A stretch of 64,000 nt of DNA from Amblyornis subalaris (GCA_018881555.1 JACAXG010000052.1:2170001-2234000); one strand, 5' to 3'. Numbered from the stretch's first letter, positions 24,431 through 38,140 are shown. Numbers and translations: made by a program. Notes: generated by a model not told the origin, from the letters alone.

Positions 24431-26722
24431 ACAAATATTTCATAGTCCAAGTAAAATTTAAAAGCTTGTCATATATCCTAGTATTAATTTGAAGAATCTC
24501 GCTGCTATTATTTTGAAAAGATCTGTGAGAGACGAGTAGAATGTCAATTTTGCACTATTTAATAAGACCACAAAGACCAAAGATTATGGCAGCATTTTGT
24601 AGAGAGACATGGACTTGATTTCTATTGTATAGACCAATGTTAGCGGCCTCAGATAAACACAAGGAACCAGCATCATTTGTTTCAAAATAAAGAAGATGAT
24701 AATAGTGATACTCCTGAAGCTCATAGTCACGTACCTGGAATGTTAAAATACCCAATATATTATTTATAGAGCATACCATGTGCAAGAAAAGTCCCAGCAC
24801 TGGCCCTGACACCAGACGGTGCTGACACCAGTGCCAATGAAGTTCTGAAGGTAGATGCATTTAACAGGTACATGCAGTCGTATTCTCAGGACAAAACCGA
24901 AAGATGTACCTAAATTTTCCAGTCTTCATGGGACAGCTTTTAGCTCCTTGGCAAGTCTCAAAAATTTAAACTTTGTAACTATTAAAAGCTAACTATTAAA
25001 GCTAAATATTCTCAGACTGGGAGAACTGCAGGCATCTTGCACCTAAGGGTATCAAAACCATTAGAGTCTCTCTCCCTGCACAGTCTCCCATCATGTGGCC
25101 CTAACAGCAATTAGAGAAAAAGTAGGGCAAGCTGACCTGGGATTGAAGAAATGGTGAATATATGTTTTCAGGCAACTAAACTGAGCCTTTGGGCCCAAGT
25201 CAATTTCAGACTTGGAAACTTAAAATGTCTCCATGTAGGTGTCTATAGATGTCTAAAATCCTATTACAGGCAATAGAGCCCAGAAAGCAGTTCAGCTCAT
25301 GATAAAACAGACATCTAGAGGATGAGTCAGCTGCCTACGCACTGGTTTGCAGTGGTATTTGATATGTCTCTAGGCATGCATGATGTCACATGGACCTCTG
25401 GGAGACTATTGCCCTTCTAGAGCAGCACCAGATGAGATTGCTGAGGACACAGGAAGTGGCATTAATGTCTCTGACTTGTGAATGAATCGTATTCCTCATG
25501 ATGGTCGGCTGAGTTGCTCCTCACATCTCCGCTGACTATGAATTCTCCTCCACAGACACCACTGGGCACTAAATTTGTCAGCCTAGATTGATCTGTCTTA
25601 ACCTCAAAATGAATGCCATCTGTCAGAACCATTCAAGAAGAAACCGATGCCATGGTTACGTGATGCCAGTTTTCTTCTTCAATGTAGAGACACAGAAAAA
25701 AACATTAGGCATCATGGCCATGAATGAGTGCACTGTGATAGCTTGTAGGGCAAATGGTATCAAACAGGAGGAGGAAGGTGCTGTTGCCTCCCCACATACC
25801 ATCTGCAATAGCTTTTGGAGCTCTGTTGCCAACATTTTTAAAGAAGATAGTGGCAGGTAGGGAAGGATTTCACAGAGGACTATAAGATCTGCTCACAGTC
25901 CAGAAAAAAACCACGCTTAAGAAAAAGCATGGGAGACATCATCACGACATCATCACACATTGTTGTCAATATTCACACCTGTTTACATGCAAAGAAATTT
26001 CTGTCAGCAAAATTCTATAAACTATAAGAAAAATATTTAGAGACATGCCATATTTTAAAACTAAAGGCTTTTTTCCCTAAATAAAGAGAAGCTAGTACAT
26101 AGAGGTAGGGAACTTTTAACCCAGGCCTGCCTGGCTTTTTCAGAGATGCTCTAGGTTGATTCATTCTGCTGCTGAACAAGCAGTTTTCTGCAGGAGGTCA
26201 GAGCAGAAGAGCAAATCGCCCCCCTGTAGCTGTGATACTTATGACACGATTTAGTGGTGCCAACATATCAAAGCGTAACCCCCAGAAATGTCCCCAGGCT
26301 CTGCATGAAACCTCACAGACCTTGGGGAATGCACTTAGAGAGGAGAGAAGAGGAAAAGTCTGCCTTTTAGAAGAGGGTACACTGTGTCAATTAGCACAGA
26401 AATTTGCTGAGGTGCATCTTGGTGGCAGTGCTTTCCTTTCATCTTTCACAAAACATCCAGTCTCCCCCAAAGCCACATAAGAAGTCCAACTAGTAGCACA
26501 TCCCAGTGTTTATCACCAGCAATTGCTAATAAGACTGAAGGTTTTCTAGAGGGAATCTCAGGAAATATTCCATAACTAAAAAATTTCCATTCCATTACTA
26601 AAAAATTAAAACAAACCTGTAACATTTAAGTAAGTTCTGGGAGTGTCAAAGCAAGATACTTTCGAATGAAACCTAGCAATAAATTGTCTCTGATTAAACA
26701 GTGTCATCTAGAGAAGGATGAT

Positions 26723-26744
26723 TTCCTCACAAGTTCCTCACAAG
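26723..26744. repeat. 11-bp tandem duplication
   Basis: Two perfect adjacent copies of TTCCTCACAAG, followed by TTGAGG, which can pair with the preceding CCTCA as a small hairpin. Confidence 0.9.
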
Positions 26745-28019
26745 TTGAGGAATTATTTCCTTTTTGTGCAGTGAAAGAAAGGTAAGGAGCTGCTGGGATC
26801 TTGTACATTTCCCACAACAATGATTGCAAATCTGCTGCAAAATTCATGGGCATCTATGAGGGAATCAGAGGGGATTTGGGAGGAAAAACATTGTACATAT
26901 AAAGTAATGTAATAATTATTAGTTTCAACTCAATATAATTACAAATGAGCTTCCACCAGCTACTAATTATCTTCTTGGTTACGGAGGCCATATTTTATTT
27001 AAATGAAGTGGAATGAAATGCTGGTGAAAGCTATATAAGTAGTACTAACAAGAGAACACATTGGAGGAGATGTATTTTCCTTTCAGAACCTTGGATTAAG
27101 GGTCTTGTTTCTAAAGGTACTGGAAGAAAAAGCACGCAGAAACAGCATCCTCCTGAGCATCTGAGAGATCCCAAGTCCAGCTCAGAATGAAATTTACTTT
27201 CCTTGGATGTGAAACAAACAGCACATGCAAAGTTAATTTGTGATAGAGCTAGTCGCTCTTGAGCTCTTTCTGAAAAAACAAAGAAAACCAGACGAAATAA
27301 ATTTTTTGGTTGGGAACCTTGGGTCATATCCCTCTCACCTGTCTTCAGGCACAGATGATAACCTTCAGCATTTTCTGCAGTCGTGGAGGTAAGCATGTCT
27401 TTGTTGCGTCTCTAGATAGGCATAAGTTACCTGGGAGGAAGAATTCACCCAACTTCAGTTTAAGGAACTTACAAAGCATCCCATGAACTGAAGGCAGACC
27501 TTTTCCCTCTCATAGGAATGTCTAGACCCGTGTCTGTCAAAACAATGTTATGTTACATTTAACTCTGAAAAGTAATTAGCATTCATAATCGTGGCTACTG
27601 GAATAAAGTGTAAGGATGAAACAGAGCAAGACAAGGTAACCTGCAGTCCTCACCTAAAAACTCGACCCTAAATAGGCAAGGAAGAAGGGTGTGATGACAC
27701 CCATCATCTGGGATGATCTACAAGTCTCGCTTCTGAAGTTGGAAGACAGAGCTCATGGAAATAGAGGAGAAGGTAAGGGATGTGGTGGAAAGAAAGTCAG
27801 GGAAGGAAGAAGGAAGTGACTCTAAAGTGTATGCAATAAAAGAAGTTGCAATGATCACCATTTTCCGAATATGCTGCAAAGCATATCAGGTTAATGTTCG
27901 ACTTAGTGGATCAGATATAAATCTGCAGTGAAATTAAAACATTGAAAGGCAAAAATAGAAATACCAGAATGATCAAAGACAATTAAATTCTTGTAAGAAT
28001 AGCATATCCATATAAATTT

Positions 28020-28041
28020 TTTTGACATTTAAATGTCAAAA
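28020..28041. repeat. 22-bp perfect palindrome
   Basis: The half-site TTTTGACATTT is followed without spacer by its exact reverse complement. The TGACATTTAAATGTCA core is the conspicuous part. No transcription factor is assigned. Confidence 0.9.
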
Positions 28042-31000
28042 TTATTTTATTACACCAACAATAGCTGTCAAGTGCAAATGCGCTGAGCTTTCCATTCACC
28101 TTTCAAGTAGCAATTTAAGCAGTAGTTTTAATATTTTTCCCTTCATAGACAAGGGGTCTATATTTTGTTTACACGGTTTGTAATTTATATTTGAAAGTGT
28201 CATTCTTATCATGAAACATTCATTCAATAAGTTTTGTTAATTACTTATTCCTAACAAGCTGACTTTTCTTAGGATCAAGGCTGCAGCGGCTAAGCACTCA
28301 TGGTCTTGCTGCGAGATATTCACTACTCCAAGCAGATTTCAGCTGAAGTCACAAAGCCCTGCCATGAAGTCCACTAGTGGGCTGCACTCTGGAGTCCAGA
28401 GTGGCAGTAGCAGTCTGACAGGCATGGAAACCTTGTTGAGTGTCTCACAGTGCAGGCGCCACAGTTAAAAAAACCAAGACACAACCACAGTATACAAACC
28501 TTTACATACACATACAGTCTTCTTATTATAGCATAATGAATGTACTTTATCTGTATTTGCAGCTGGTTCAGCTTACTCATAATTATCTGGCTCATTTCTC
28601 GTACATCACACTGAATACATAAATGTAACATCCAGAGAAGTAGCAGAGTGATAAAAACACCAATATAATTCATATGACTACAAAAAAAGTGGGAGGCAAT
28701 ATTACCATGCTGATGAAGATTCCAAGTTGAAGAGCACATATTTTTTGAAAGGTTTCTTTTTTTCTTTTGTCTGAAAGAGGAATAGACATTTGGCTTTAAC
28801 CCTCCACTATTACAGCCAGTTTTGTTACACACATGAAAAAAAAATTCAATATTTAGCTATCTGAACATTACGCACCAGATGCCCAGCACTCTATATTGTA
28901 TATGAAATATGTATTGTTTTAGTATCTCTGATGAAATTCAGTAAAAATAAAAACAGAATTGTTTTTGCAATTTCTCTAGATAGCAACCTATGCCTCTTGT
29001 GTATGTACTATTTCCATCTGTGATTAAAATGATAGGTGTCTTGTGGTTTATAAAATCCAATCCTATTTACTTAGCTGTGTTTTTAATTAAGTGTGCTTTG
29101 CAGTCAAACTCTCTGTGGCGCTTGTGTGGAGAATGCTATAAAAATGAAATGAGTGACTGAATGTAATATTGGATAGGGACTGCAGAAATGCATTTTAATG
29201 TTTTTAAAGCATGCTCATAAAACTTCTGTTGGACAGGCTAAAAATTCAGATTTCCTGAAGGAGAAGAAAGTTTTTTCGTTATTTAGCTGGAGTGACAAAT
29301 GATTAGTAGTTATGGTGTACACAGAAAAATTTAAAAATGCTTTTATGCCACAATTTCCCTTCTGAGTTTCAGGAATTTCTACCTTACAGCTGTTTTCATC
29401 AACCACAGCAGAGCAGGTGATAAATGAGTCTCTTCTCCCTGCTCACAGATTTGCTATTCTGGTGGCCCTGTCACAGGAATGAAGGACTTGGAGCATCGGC
29501 TGCTTGAATTCTGCCTCTTTTCAAACCATGTGTACATCTTACATCTGGAAACACAAACACCCTTAAATTACTAGATGACATAGGATAGGAGATGTATAAT
29601 TATCTGAAAGTATATTGAGTACTTTGTTCTTTTATTGTTCTTATGCCCATGACTGGAACATGCAGAGCCTCAATTTCGATCCCATTCAGATAATGCCTGT
29701 ACCAACACAAAAACAAAAGATGGTCCCTGCCCATATCAGTATATGCCATAGCAGTATATGATCTCAACAAGAGATTATAGAGAGATACAGGGTGATGCAT
29801 AGGTTATGCCAGAAGGAATGACAGGAAGTAAAGTAGTCACTCAAAATATACATCCACTTTAGGGTGAAGTAGGCGATGCTCTCCAAAATGACCCTTCCTT
29901 TCTAGCAACTATAAAAGGAATCTGGGAATTTGAGAACCAGATACCAACCTTACACAAGTCTAAAATAAAAGGAGATGAATCCCAAAAAGTCAGAATAACT
30001 ATCATCAATTTTCTCTGGGAAGGACAAAGATAAGGAAGGCTGTTTACCAGAAAAGAGAGCAAAGGAGTGGTTTGGGGCATATTTAGATGGAGCTGATTCA
30101 GTCAGATTCACACTCCACTATGATACCTGGTCAGGCACTTCCCAGTAATGCAATACTTCAATCAATTACTTTGCAATGTATTTTTTTAACACATAACTCA
30201 ATTTCGTCATTATCTTCTGCAGAAATAAGACAATGCTTTGTATATGGCAGACACTTCATTAAGTTGCAGGAGCAAAATGTACAGCTACTGCTGCAAGTAC
30301 TTCTTCACTTCGTGAGTCAACTTTCATAACTCATTGCAAACCCCGTATTATACTGCAGCTGGGAGCAGTGAGCATAAAGCTCATGCTCTTTCTGTTGGCC
30401 TCTCTCCTCTCCAAACCACAATTTTCTGTGTGATCATGTGAATGTTTGCAGTATGTCAACTACACAGTGGACTAAGCCCATTCTTGACCGAGGTCACTTG
30501 CCCTCCTGAATATTTGTTGCAAGTGCAAAGACTTGCACTATGGTCTGATAAAAGTTCATGCTCATACAGTGCAAAATGATTAGGCTTGGTGGGACTGATC
30601 TAGATGCAGCTAAATCCACCATAATCTTAATTTTGCCTCTTCCTAAATTTTGCTTGGGTGCTTTGAGCCTCAGCTGCAGCTGTGAAAGTAGCTCACAAGA
30701 CAAACAGAAAGTGTGTGGATCAGGCAGCAGCATGCTTATGCCTATTTTTCTCCTCTACAGTATAGTTAAATACTCAGCCTTTTTGTGCCTGTCTGGATAT
30801 CTGCTTTGATCACAGATCTTCACTTGCAGAATAGGGATCATACCAGCTTCTTTGTCACCTTCCTTGTCTATCCCAGATTACAGAAAGAGAAACAAATTTG
30901 TGCACAAATACTTCAGTGAGTTTTGAGAAACATCTTCAGTGATTTTTTGTGTGCTTTTTAGAAGTTTCAGCTCCTCCTGTTAGTTTTAGTATTAAAGCAG

Positions 31001-34000
31001 CAAAATACTTTAGTTGACAAAGGAAACTGAATTCTGTGTTGTGAACCTAAAGGTAACCTCTTGGCTCTTATATTTGTGATGAGCATAGAAGTCTAACAAT
31101 TGAGATTACCCATTTACTGCACTTTAAATTTCCATAATACATCCAAATAGTCATGTGACAGTGCAAAGTCAAGAGGGAAATGGTATAGCTGTTGCAAAGC
31201 TATTCTTTTAAAAAAAGCAGACTACATGCTACTAATCGCAGGAGAGGTGAGTAGTTCTCAACACACATTTTTAACATATTCAAGTCGTTGTGTAGGCACA
31301 GCTTGAGTTATTTACATGTTCTTTGTCTGTGTACAAATCTTCAGATTTTAAACTGGAAAGTATTTTTACTTGTTGCATCATGCTGTCTTGTAAAGAAAGC
31401 AGTGAACTTTGACAATATTAAATTTTGTGGCTTAAGGGCATAAAGAGAAGATGAATATCCAGCCTAAAGGGAGAGACAGGAAGACCTCTGCCTGTTTCCC
31501 ATTGATGAACAAGGGGATGCTGGGCAAAAGAAGGCAGCCTTTGAAGGATAAGCTTCTGCTCTACTAACAGCATTCTTCTCGATAAATAGGCCAGTATATA
31601 ATTTTCAAAGATAGTGAAGAATACAAATTTAATCTTTCATAATCTTCTGCACATCCTAGTTAATTTTGCACTTGGATGGATTTCAAGGGGTTGTGAATGG
31701 GTGAATCTTTTGCAGTTGTCCTTTTTAATGTTGCATTACCAGTGTTCTTTCCAGGAAAAACATATCATCCCACCAAGTCACAAGAAATGTTGAAAGCTGA
31801 AATGTTTTGGAAAAGTGCTCTCATAACAGATTGAAAATGGCACAATATTGATGAGCTATGTGAAGGCTCTTGCTTATATGCTCAGCTGAGAGAAACTGTG
31901 ACTGTCGTACTGAGAAGAGCTGGACAGAACAAGGTTTGCAGGAAATCAGAGTCTGTTCTGCGATGACATTCTTTAATTACTGATCACAAAATAAAGTCTC
32001 ATTTTTAGACATAGAACAATAAACAGTTAAGCATTCTGACTCCAAAGATTTGCAAATACTACAGGAATAAAATCCTGTCAATATCAACATAACACAACTG
32101 TTTCTAACTCCTTGGTTTCTTTCACTGTTGAACTTTGAGGAAGAGCAAGCTCCAGCACGCGATATATAACACTCCTATCGCTTAAGGTTGGTATGTCAAT
32201 TCTGATTATTACATACAAAAAAGCTTGGTACCAGTCTCTGGCACATATGAAAATGATGGTGGGATAGAAAGTTCAATGTTGTCGTGTGGGGTTTTTTCCT
32301 GGTTTTATCAGTTCTCTGTAGATTAATACAACTGTAGGATAATCTAATGAAGGGGGGACATTTGAGGCAAATAGCTTCATCAGTTCTTTCTGATGTGTCA
32401 TTTAGGGACAGGAATCAGAATTGCTCTGCCTGGTCTCTGGACACTCTTGCTGTGATTTGATGCCTCCACTGCTGAGTTCCCACCAGTGCTGATGGTTGTC
32501 ACCATTGCTGGAGAGAAGTTCTGCAGCCTCCCAGAGAGGCAGCTGGACAATGGTGTGGGATGTAGTGTCTTTTTAGCTGACTCAGTCGTCCGTGGGGGTA
32601 GGAGAGGAGCAGGAAGGTGGCAGAAAGGGCAGTTTGGGTGGAATAATGGGAAAGTCAGGAGCAAAATACTGTGGGTTTTTTAGGCAGGAAATCGAAACCA
32701 GAAAAAAATACAAATTACTTACCTCCTTCCTGCTGCAAGGAGCATGTGCAGAAAGCTTCCTCCCTTCCACTTCAGAAAAAATCTCAGACACCATTTGCCT
32801 CCATTTCTCTGTGCCCAGCTGCCAGGCCAGAGACTCTAGCTGGGCACTCTATATCCTGCAGCATTAGAGAGGCTGAGCAACTCTAGACATGCTGCTGTCC
32901 TATCCTTGGTATAGCAAGTGATACTGCCTATCCATCAGCCACACTCTCCAAGTGTGACTTACTCGGTCTGCCTTCATTGCACACCCACTTACAATCAATC
33001 TGCTGGGTAAATGTATGCCCTTATTGTAGTTACAGCACTGAGTATGTTTTATATATCCACCCAGTTTATTTCGTCTTCTGTTCCTATAAAAAATATCTCC
33101 TTAATTCAACATGGGCAAAATCACTCAATTTCTCTCAGTTCTTTGCTTCACTTTTGTTGCTNGTATTTATCTTGTCAAGTTCAAGTAGCAAAACACATTT
33201 ACCAGCCGCAGTTGCAAGAGCTATAAATGGGTTTCTTGCTTTGCTTAATTTCATCAAACCAGGAGGCTTGGTATTACCCTCATAACAGGAATTTGCAGGG
33301 ACACAACAGTGAAATAACTCCTGCATCAATTTGTTCGTATCAGGACAGAAGTTTTTCAGTGTGAGAGAATCCCAGGGGAAATTAGGAGGAATACCAAGCA
33401 GATAGACAGTGAAAGAATAGCCATATAACTTACTGATTCCAAGGCACTTTGCTGAAATACCAGTTACTTCTTTTTGCACCAGAGGGAACGGTGCTGAGAA
33501 ATACCTTTATAAGTCCATTGCTTCAATCACTGATTTGATAAAAACAGAACAAAAAAATTACATTTGGTGCCTGATTTTTCAAACTGTTATGCAGATGCTT
33601 AATTACAGGTGTTTGCAAGAGCTCTGGTGACTCAAGCTTACATCTGTGTTAAGTATTTCCACTATTAAGATCACAGGTGCATAATGGTACATTCTTTAAT
33701 TATGTCACTAGAAGTGGAGGTCAGTCTATCCATTGGATTATCATGATCAAACTGCTCTAATCAATATTACATTATTTAATCAATAAGTATAAAAAGCATA
33801 TTTTTAAGCATGACAGCCCATATGCCCAACCGCTTGAACGGTTGTTTCTTATAGAGGAAACTTAAGATATCCAAAATCCATACAAGATAAAACAAGGACA
33901 TAGGAATCAAAGCAGGACACAAGAATCAAAGCAAGACTTTGCTGTTTTTTCAAAGTAAAATTCAATTGTTGGATACAGCTATGAGGACCACAAGATCAAA

Positions 34001-35767
34001 AAATATATTGGAGTTAGATGCCAGACAGCTATAAAAGCTTTTTTGAATTCATGGACATCCTAGGGCTTCTTACAACAGTCTCTTTAGAGTTGATTTTTTC
34101 GTTTTCTCAGCACCTGATAAAACCAAAAGAGCTGTAGTGTCATCCTTGCTAGTACTGCAGTATAATGATCTAAAATTGAATAGATTAGCTTAAATTGAAA
34201 CATTTTTTGGCATCATAACAGAGCCATTATGGGATATTTGGTTACCATAGAAACACAGGTAATGAAAGAGGCACTGTCACTAAGTCATGAAACTTGAAAT
34301 AGATTAATACAGACGTCGGAAACAAAGCCTCATGTATTACATTAAAGGACTGATCTCAGTGACACACCACTGTGTCTAGCATGTAAACTCTAACTTTACT
34401 GATTGTACAAATCTGAAAAACAGGCTGTGCCTAGATGTCATTCAAATGAAAAAATTAATCATTTTTCAATATTTCGAAACAAAAATAAGGTCTGAAGTTT
34501 TAAGAAATTGCTGGTATATATCTGCTGCTCACCCATGTTAAACAATTATTTTTAAACAAGAAAATAGTACTTTTAAATAGTAACATGTAACAAAGAGGGC
34601 AGCACCACAACACCTACTACAACGCTTAAGCAGAATCTGTAATTGCTAGAAATAGCTGTTTTTCTAGCACATCTATTTTCTGAGTTTTAAGGTTAAATAC
34701 CATTCTGTTAATGTTTTTTTCCCCAAAGTAAATAAGAAGTTNTTTGCCTTCTTTATCAAACAGCTTTGTCAACAACTATGAAAACAAGTTTCTACTCTGC
34801 TCGACCACCTTGAAAAAGCTCAGCCTCTATGGCCACTATCCAAAAGATGAAACCCTATATGAAGGTCTGTGCAGAGAGGCAGGGGTGAGTGTACTTGTGT
34901 ATTCTTTTTCCCCTACACAGAATTTAGCATCAGAACCCACATGAGCAAATGTAAAACTCTGAATCTTCAATAAACTTGCAAACACACAAAACTGGCTATT
35001 TTGACTCTCTCTAATAATGTCTGCTATTCTCAGCCTACCCTTCTCAGTCCTCATTCTTCCTTCTCTTCCCTGTTTTTCCTCCCACTATTGCTTACAGACT
35101 GACTTGCCTGCTTTGACAAAGAGGTGAGCCAGTGTGAACTTAAAACCTTCTTGTAAATATTTCTGCTGTAATAATTTCAACCACATTTGCCTGGAATTAA
35201 GATCTTCATTACTGCATATGTTGCCAGTTAGGGAACACAGTGTCCTACCAGCTAAACTATAAAATCATAACTAGAGAAAGAGAAAGAAGAATAAGGAAGG
35301 ATGCAATCTAATAACTTTGGTATTTACCTAAGCTTTAGCAATCTGACACGTGACACACAACACTTATATGAAAATCAGTGTTATACATGTTAGTGGACAG
35401 GTGGGATCCAAAGATAGGGTTGTGAGACACAGAGCATTTATTACATACATGACTGGTCTCTGAAGGAGATTGACAGTTTTACCATGTCACTTGAAAAGAG
35501 GATCTGGATTTGAGCTAGTGCATTTGCAGGTCTAGAGAATTTAGAAAATATTTGTTTCTGTATTGGAGTCACACTTCAGCCACCTTCCACTAGCAGAAGT
35601 TAACAGCAAAGTTAATATTCCTTGTTACTGTTTCTGTTATTGCCTTGTTATATGAGCAATTAAGGGAAAATTAATCTGCAGTAAAGCTGTTAATTATATT
35701 CTCAACTTCCACCCTACTCCTGAAACTGGTGTCATGTTGCAGAAAAAAAGGAACCAAAAAAATCCAA
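28042..35767. other. Anonymous non-coding sequence with one GC-richer patch
   Basis: Mostly AT-rich and featureless. The longest minus-strand open frame in the window (28374-28832, 152 codons) has no domain signature and overlaps a plus-strand frame. A GC-richer segment at about 32400-32880 carries several overlapping open frames and, on the minus strand, a good-looking splice donor (GGAG then GTAAGT at about 32722-32717). That is not enough to call a gene. Confidence 0.5.
33895..33932. repeat. 19-bp tandem duplication
   Basis: AGGACATAGGAATCAAAGC is followed directly by AGGACACAAGAATCAAAGC, with two mismatches. Confidence 0.85.
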
Positions 35768-35806
35768 CCCACCACCCCCCAAAAAAGCCCAAACCCCCAA
35801 ACCCCC
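35768..35806 (-). repeat. C-rich tract with G-quadruplex potential on the minus strand
   Basis: C-runs of 3, 6, 3, 5 and 5 are separated by loops of 4, 7, 3 and 3 bases (for example AAACCCCCAAACCCCCAAAC). On the minus strand this meets the standard G3+ with 1-7-base loops pattern. It lies in an otherwise AT-rich region without genes. Confidence 0.85.
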
Positions 35807-36616
35807 AAACTCCTGTAAAATGCAGCCTGATTCTTTTTTCACAATTAGAATTTTACAAAATGGGTGATATCAACAAGCAGCTGAAATAAGAAATGTTGCA
35901 AGTGGCACTCTTCACCCAGGAAATGGTGATGCAATAAGAAAAAGTCAATTTCTGCTTTGTACCTTGTATTTGTCATACTTACCTTTTTTCAAAAAAAAAT
36001 GAGCAGAGAAAATGGTTGGATATTTCCAGCAGACTTTTAGAAATCCTTCCATAAGGAAGCCTCCAGCAGAATATCCCCACCAGAGGACAGGTTCCTTAGA
36101 GCAGCTGGCAGGTCTCTTGGTAGCTGTATTTTGGTCAGTACCCAGGTGATACCACATTTGTAAACTCTCACTGCTCGGANAGAACATGGAATGCTTCCCA
36201 TAGCTCTTGCCATCCTTGCAGGAACTGGTTCCTAGGCTTTACCAACAAGCATAGTGGCAGGTATCTTTCCCTCAGGCATTTCAGAAGACAAAAAGCTCTT
36301 AATATCGCAACACTGTTGAGACTGGCTAATTGCAACCTTATAAGGCATTTAACATCTAAATAAAGTCCTCTTTTAAGTGTATTACAAACACAAAGGCGTG
36401 CTGCTTAGTTCTCTTACAAAGGGGTCCCCATTTAGTCCTCTTAGCAGAATGTTTTCATGGAGAAAGTCTTGCACACCTTACCATCCCTCCTTTTGTTTGC
36501 ACTAAATGAGTCTGGATACTCTACATGATTAGAGAGACCAGAGAGGTTGAATTTCTTGATCTTCTCTTGTCTATTTAATGCTGATCCACTGTTAAAAAGA
36601 AGGGGAGAAGACAAGA
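35807..36616. other. Anonymous non-coding sequence
   Basis: No recognised exon or repeat between the C-rich tract and the LTR. Confidence 0.55.
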
Positions 36617-37172
36617 TATATTGAGTCTAGCTGGACTGGTGTTAACTTTCTTTAGAGCAGCCCCTTTCGGATTTGTGACTAAAATAGTGTCAATAAGACA
36701 CCAGTATTTTGGCTACTGCTGAGCAGTGCTTGTACAGCATCAGGGTTTTCTTTTTCCCACTCTGCCCCAGTGAGGAGGCTGGGATGAGCACAGGAAGCTG
36801 GGAGCAGACACAGCTGGGACAGCTGACCACTGAGCAAAGGGATATTCCATGCTTTTTAATGTTATGCTCAGACATAAAGGCTCAGGAGAAGGAGGAGGAT
36901 GCCAGAACGATTGTGGTTATGGTAGTTGTCTTCCCAAGTAAGCATTACCTGTGCCAAGGCATGACTTTCTGGGTAGTGGCTCAACATCTGCCTGCCAACG
37001 GGAAGTAGTAAATGAATGCCCTATTTTGCTGTGCTTACACAGCTTTGCTTCACCTATTAAATGCCTTTTCTTGAGCAGAGAGTCTTTTTGCTTTTGCTCT
37101 CGTGATTCTCTCTCCCATCCTGCTGAGGAATGACTGAATGACTGGGTGGGGGTCAGAACCAATCCACCACAA
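36617..37172 (+). mobile_element. Solo LTR of an avian endogenous retrovirus-like element (copy A)
   Basis: Plus-strand LTR. The left edge TATATTGAGTCTAGCTGG aligns with TGTATTGGGTCTGGCTGA of copy B at 56941. Shared downstream landmarks are TGGCTACTGCTGAGCAGTGC, CACAGCTGACC..GGGATATTCCAT, GTTGTCTTCCCAAGTAA and GAAGTAGTAAATGAATGCC. It ends near CCAATCCACCACAA. No retroviral coding region lies on either side, so it is a solo LTR left by recombination or a non-autonomous unit. The TATA region is degraded (CATAAAGG). Family assignment is from memory of common avian ERV LTRs, most likely ERVL-type. Confidence 0.85.
37056..37061 (+). promoter_or_regulatory. LTR polyadenylation signal variant ATTAAA
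   Basis: ATTAAA within CACCTATTAAATGCC, at the position where this LTR group carries its polyadenylation signal. Probably inactive today. Confidence 0.5.
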
Positions 37173-37915
37173 GAACACAGAATAGAGAGACAAAACTGAG
37201 GCTCCAAGATGATATTTTTTGTATTTCTTGATGAAAGGAGGCAAATCCCAATGCTGGAAAGGGCATGTGGAGCTCACATTAAAAACAGACTCTGTTCCAT
37301 GAGTAGTGTCAAAGGTGACTTGCACCACATTTTTCTGTCTAGATAACAGTTGAGATGAGACTAGTCTTCTCCTATGAAACCGGATTTAGAAACTTAGTGA
37401 TTTTCCATTTTAGAAGTCCTAGAAATATTTCTGTATTTTGTAAAGGATATCCTGAATTATTGATGAAATATCCTTTTGGCAATATTGTTGATGGCTTTTT
37501 TAATACCATTAAAAACCTCTCTGTGGTCAGATGTTTCTTCAGCAAATTAAAGAAAGAAGTAGGCTCATAGTTCACCTAACAAATACACATAAAACTTCTC
37601 TTCATGTCTATAAAATCGAATTGTGGTGAAACATCATATTTTAAAACATTGTTTTTCTCTCCATTGATCCAAAGAAAATCCTTTACAAATTGACTGTCAT
37701 TCTATTGTGATATCCTTAGGTGGTAACTTATAAGTAATTCTGGTCTTTTGAGTATTAGAAGAACAACTACTATATCAGCTGCTTGAAGTTTTTGCACCAA
37801 AGACATTTGTAATCTGCAGAACCAAATTACTATACCCAAGCAAGGCTGCAAAGTGGTGCAGGGCACAAGTGGTGCGTGTCTCTGCAGGCAGAGGCAGCCC
37901 CACAGGGGCATTTCA
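37173..37915. other. Anonymous AT-rich sequence between LTR copy A and a CR1
   Basis: No recognised repeat or exon. Short open frames lie on both strands at 37355-37575, over the same DNA. Confidence 0.5.
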
Positions 37916-38140
37916 CAGACTCATAGAATGATTTGAGTCAGAAGGGACCATAAAGATCACCCAGTTCCAACCGCCCCACCATGGGCAGAGATGCCATCCA
38001 CTAGGTCAGATTGCTCAGGGCCCCATCCAACCAGCTTTGAACAGCTTCAGTGATATGGAATCCACAGTGTCTTCTGACAACCTGTTCCAGTGGCTCACCA
38101 CTCTCACAGTAAATAATTTCTTCCTAATATCTAATCTAAT
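37916..38140 (-). mobile_element. CR1 LINE 3'-UTR fragment
   Basis: The plus strand begins AGACTCATAGAATGATTTG, then AGAAGGGACCATAAAGATCA, GGGCAGAGATGCCATCCACT, GGGCCCCATCCAACCAGCTT, GACAACCTGTTCCAGTGGCT and TTCTTCCTAATATCTAATCT. This is minus-strand CR1, 5'-truncated. Only one tail unit is preserved. Confidence 0.95.

Larger units (their letters stand above)
20873..28019. other. Anonymous AT-rich non-coding sequence
   Basis: No interspersed repeat that I recognise. Minus-strand open frames at 23979-24344, 24555-24860 and 27031-27396 (about 100-121 codons) show no known domain and are likely chance. Minor features are a degenerate TCTAAA/TCTAAT array at 24381-24430 and a tandem TTCCTCACAAG pair at 26723-26744. 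Confidence 0.55.

Noticed and set aside
28374..28832. 152-codon minus-strand open frame with a hydrophobic stretch
   Set aside because: AT-rich sequence, an overlapping plus-strand frame, no family resemblance and no splice or promoter context. Length is compatible with chance over 64 kb and six frames.
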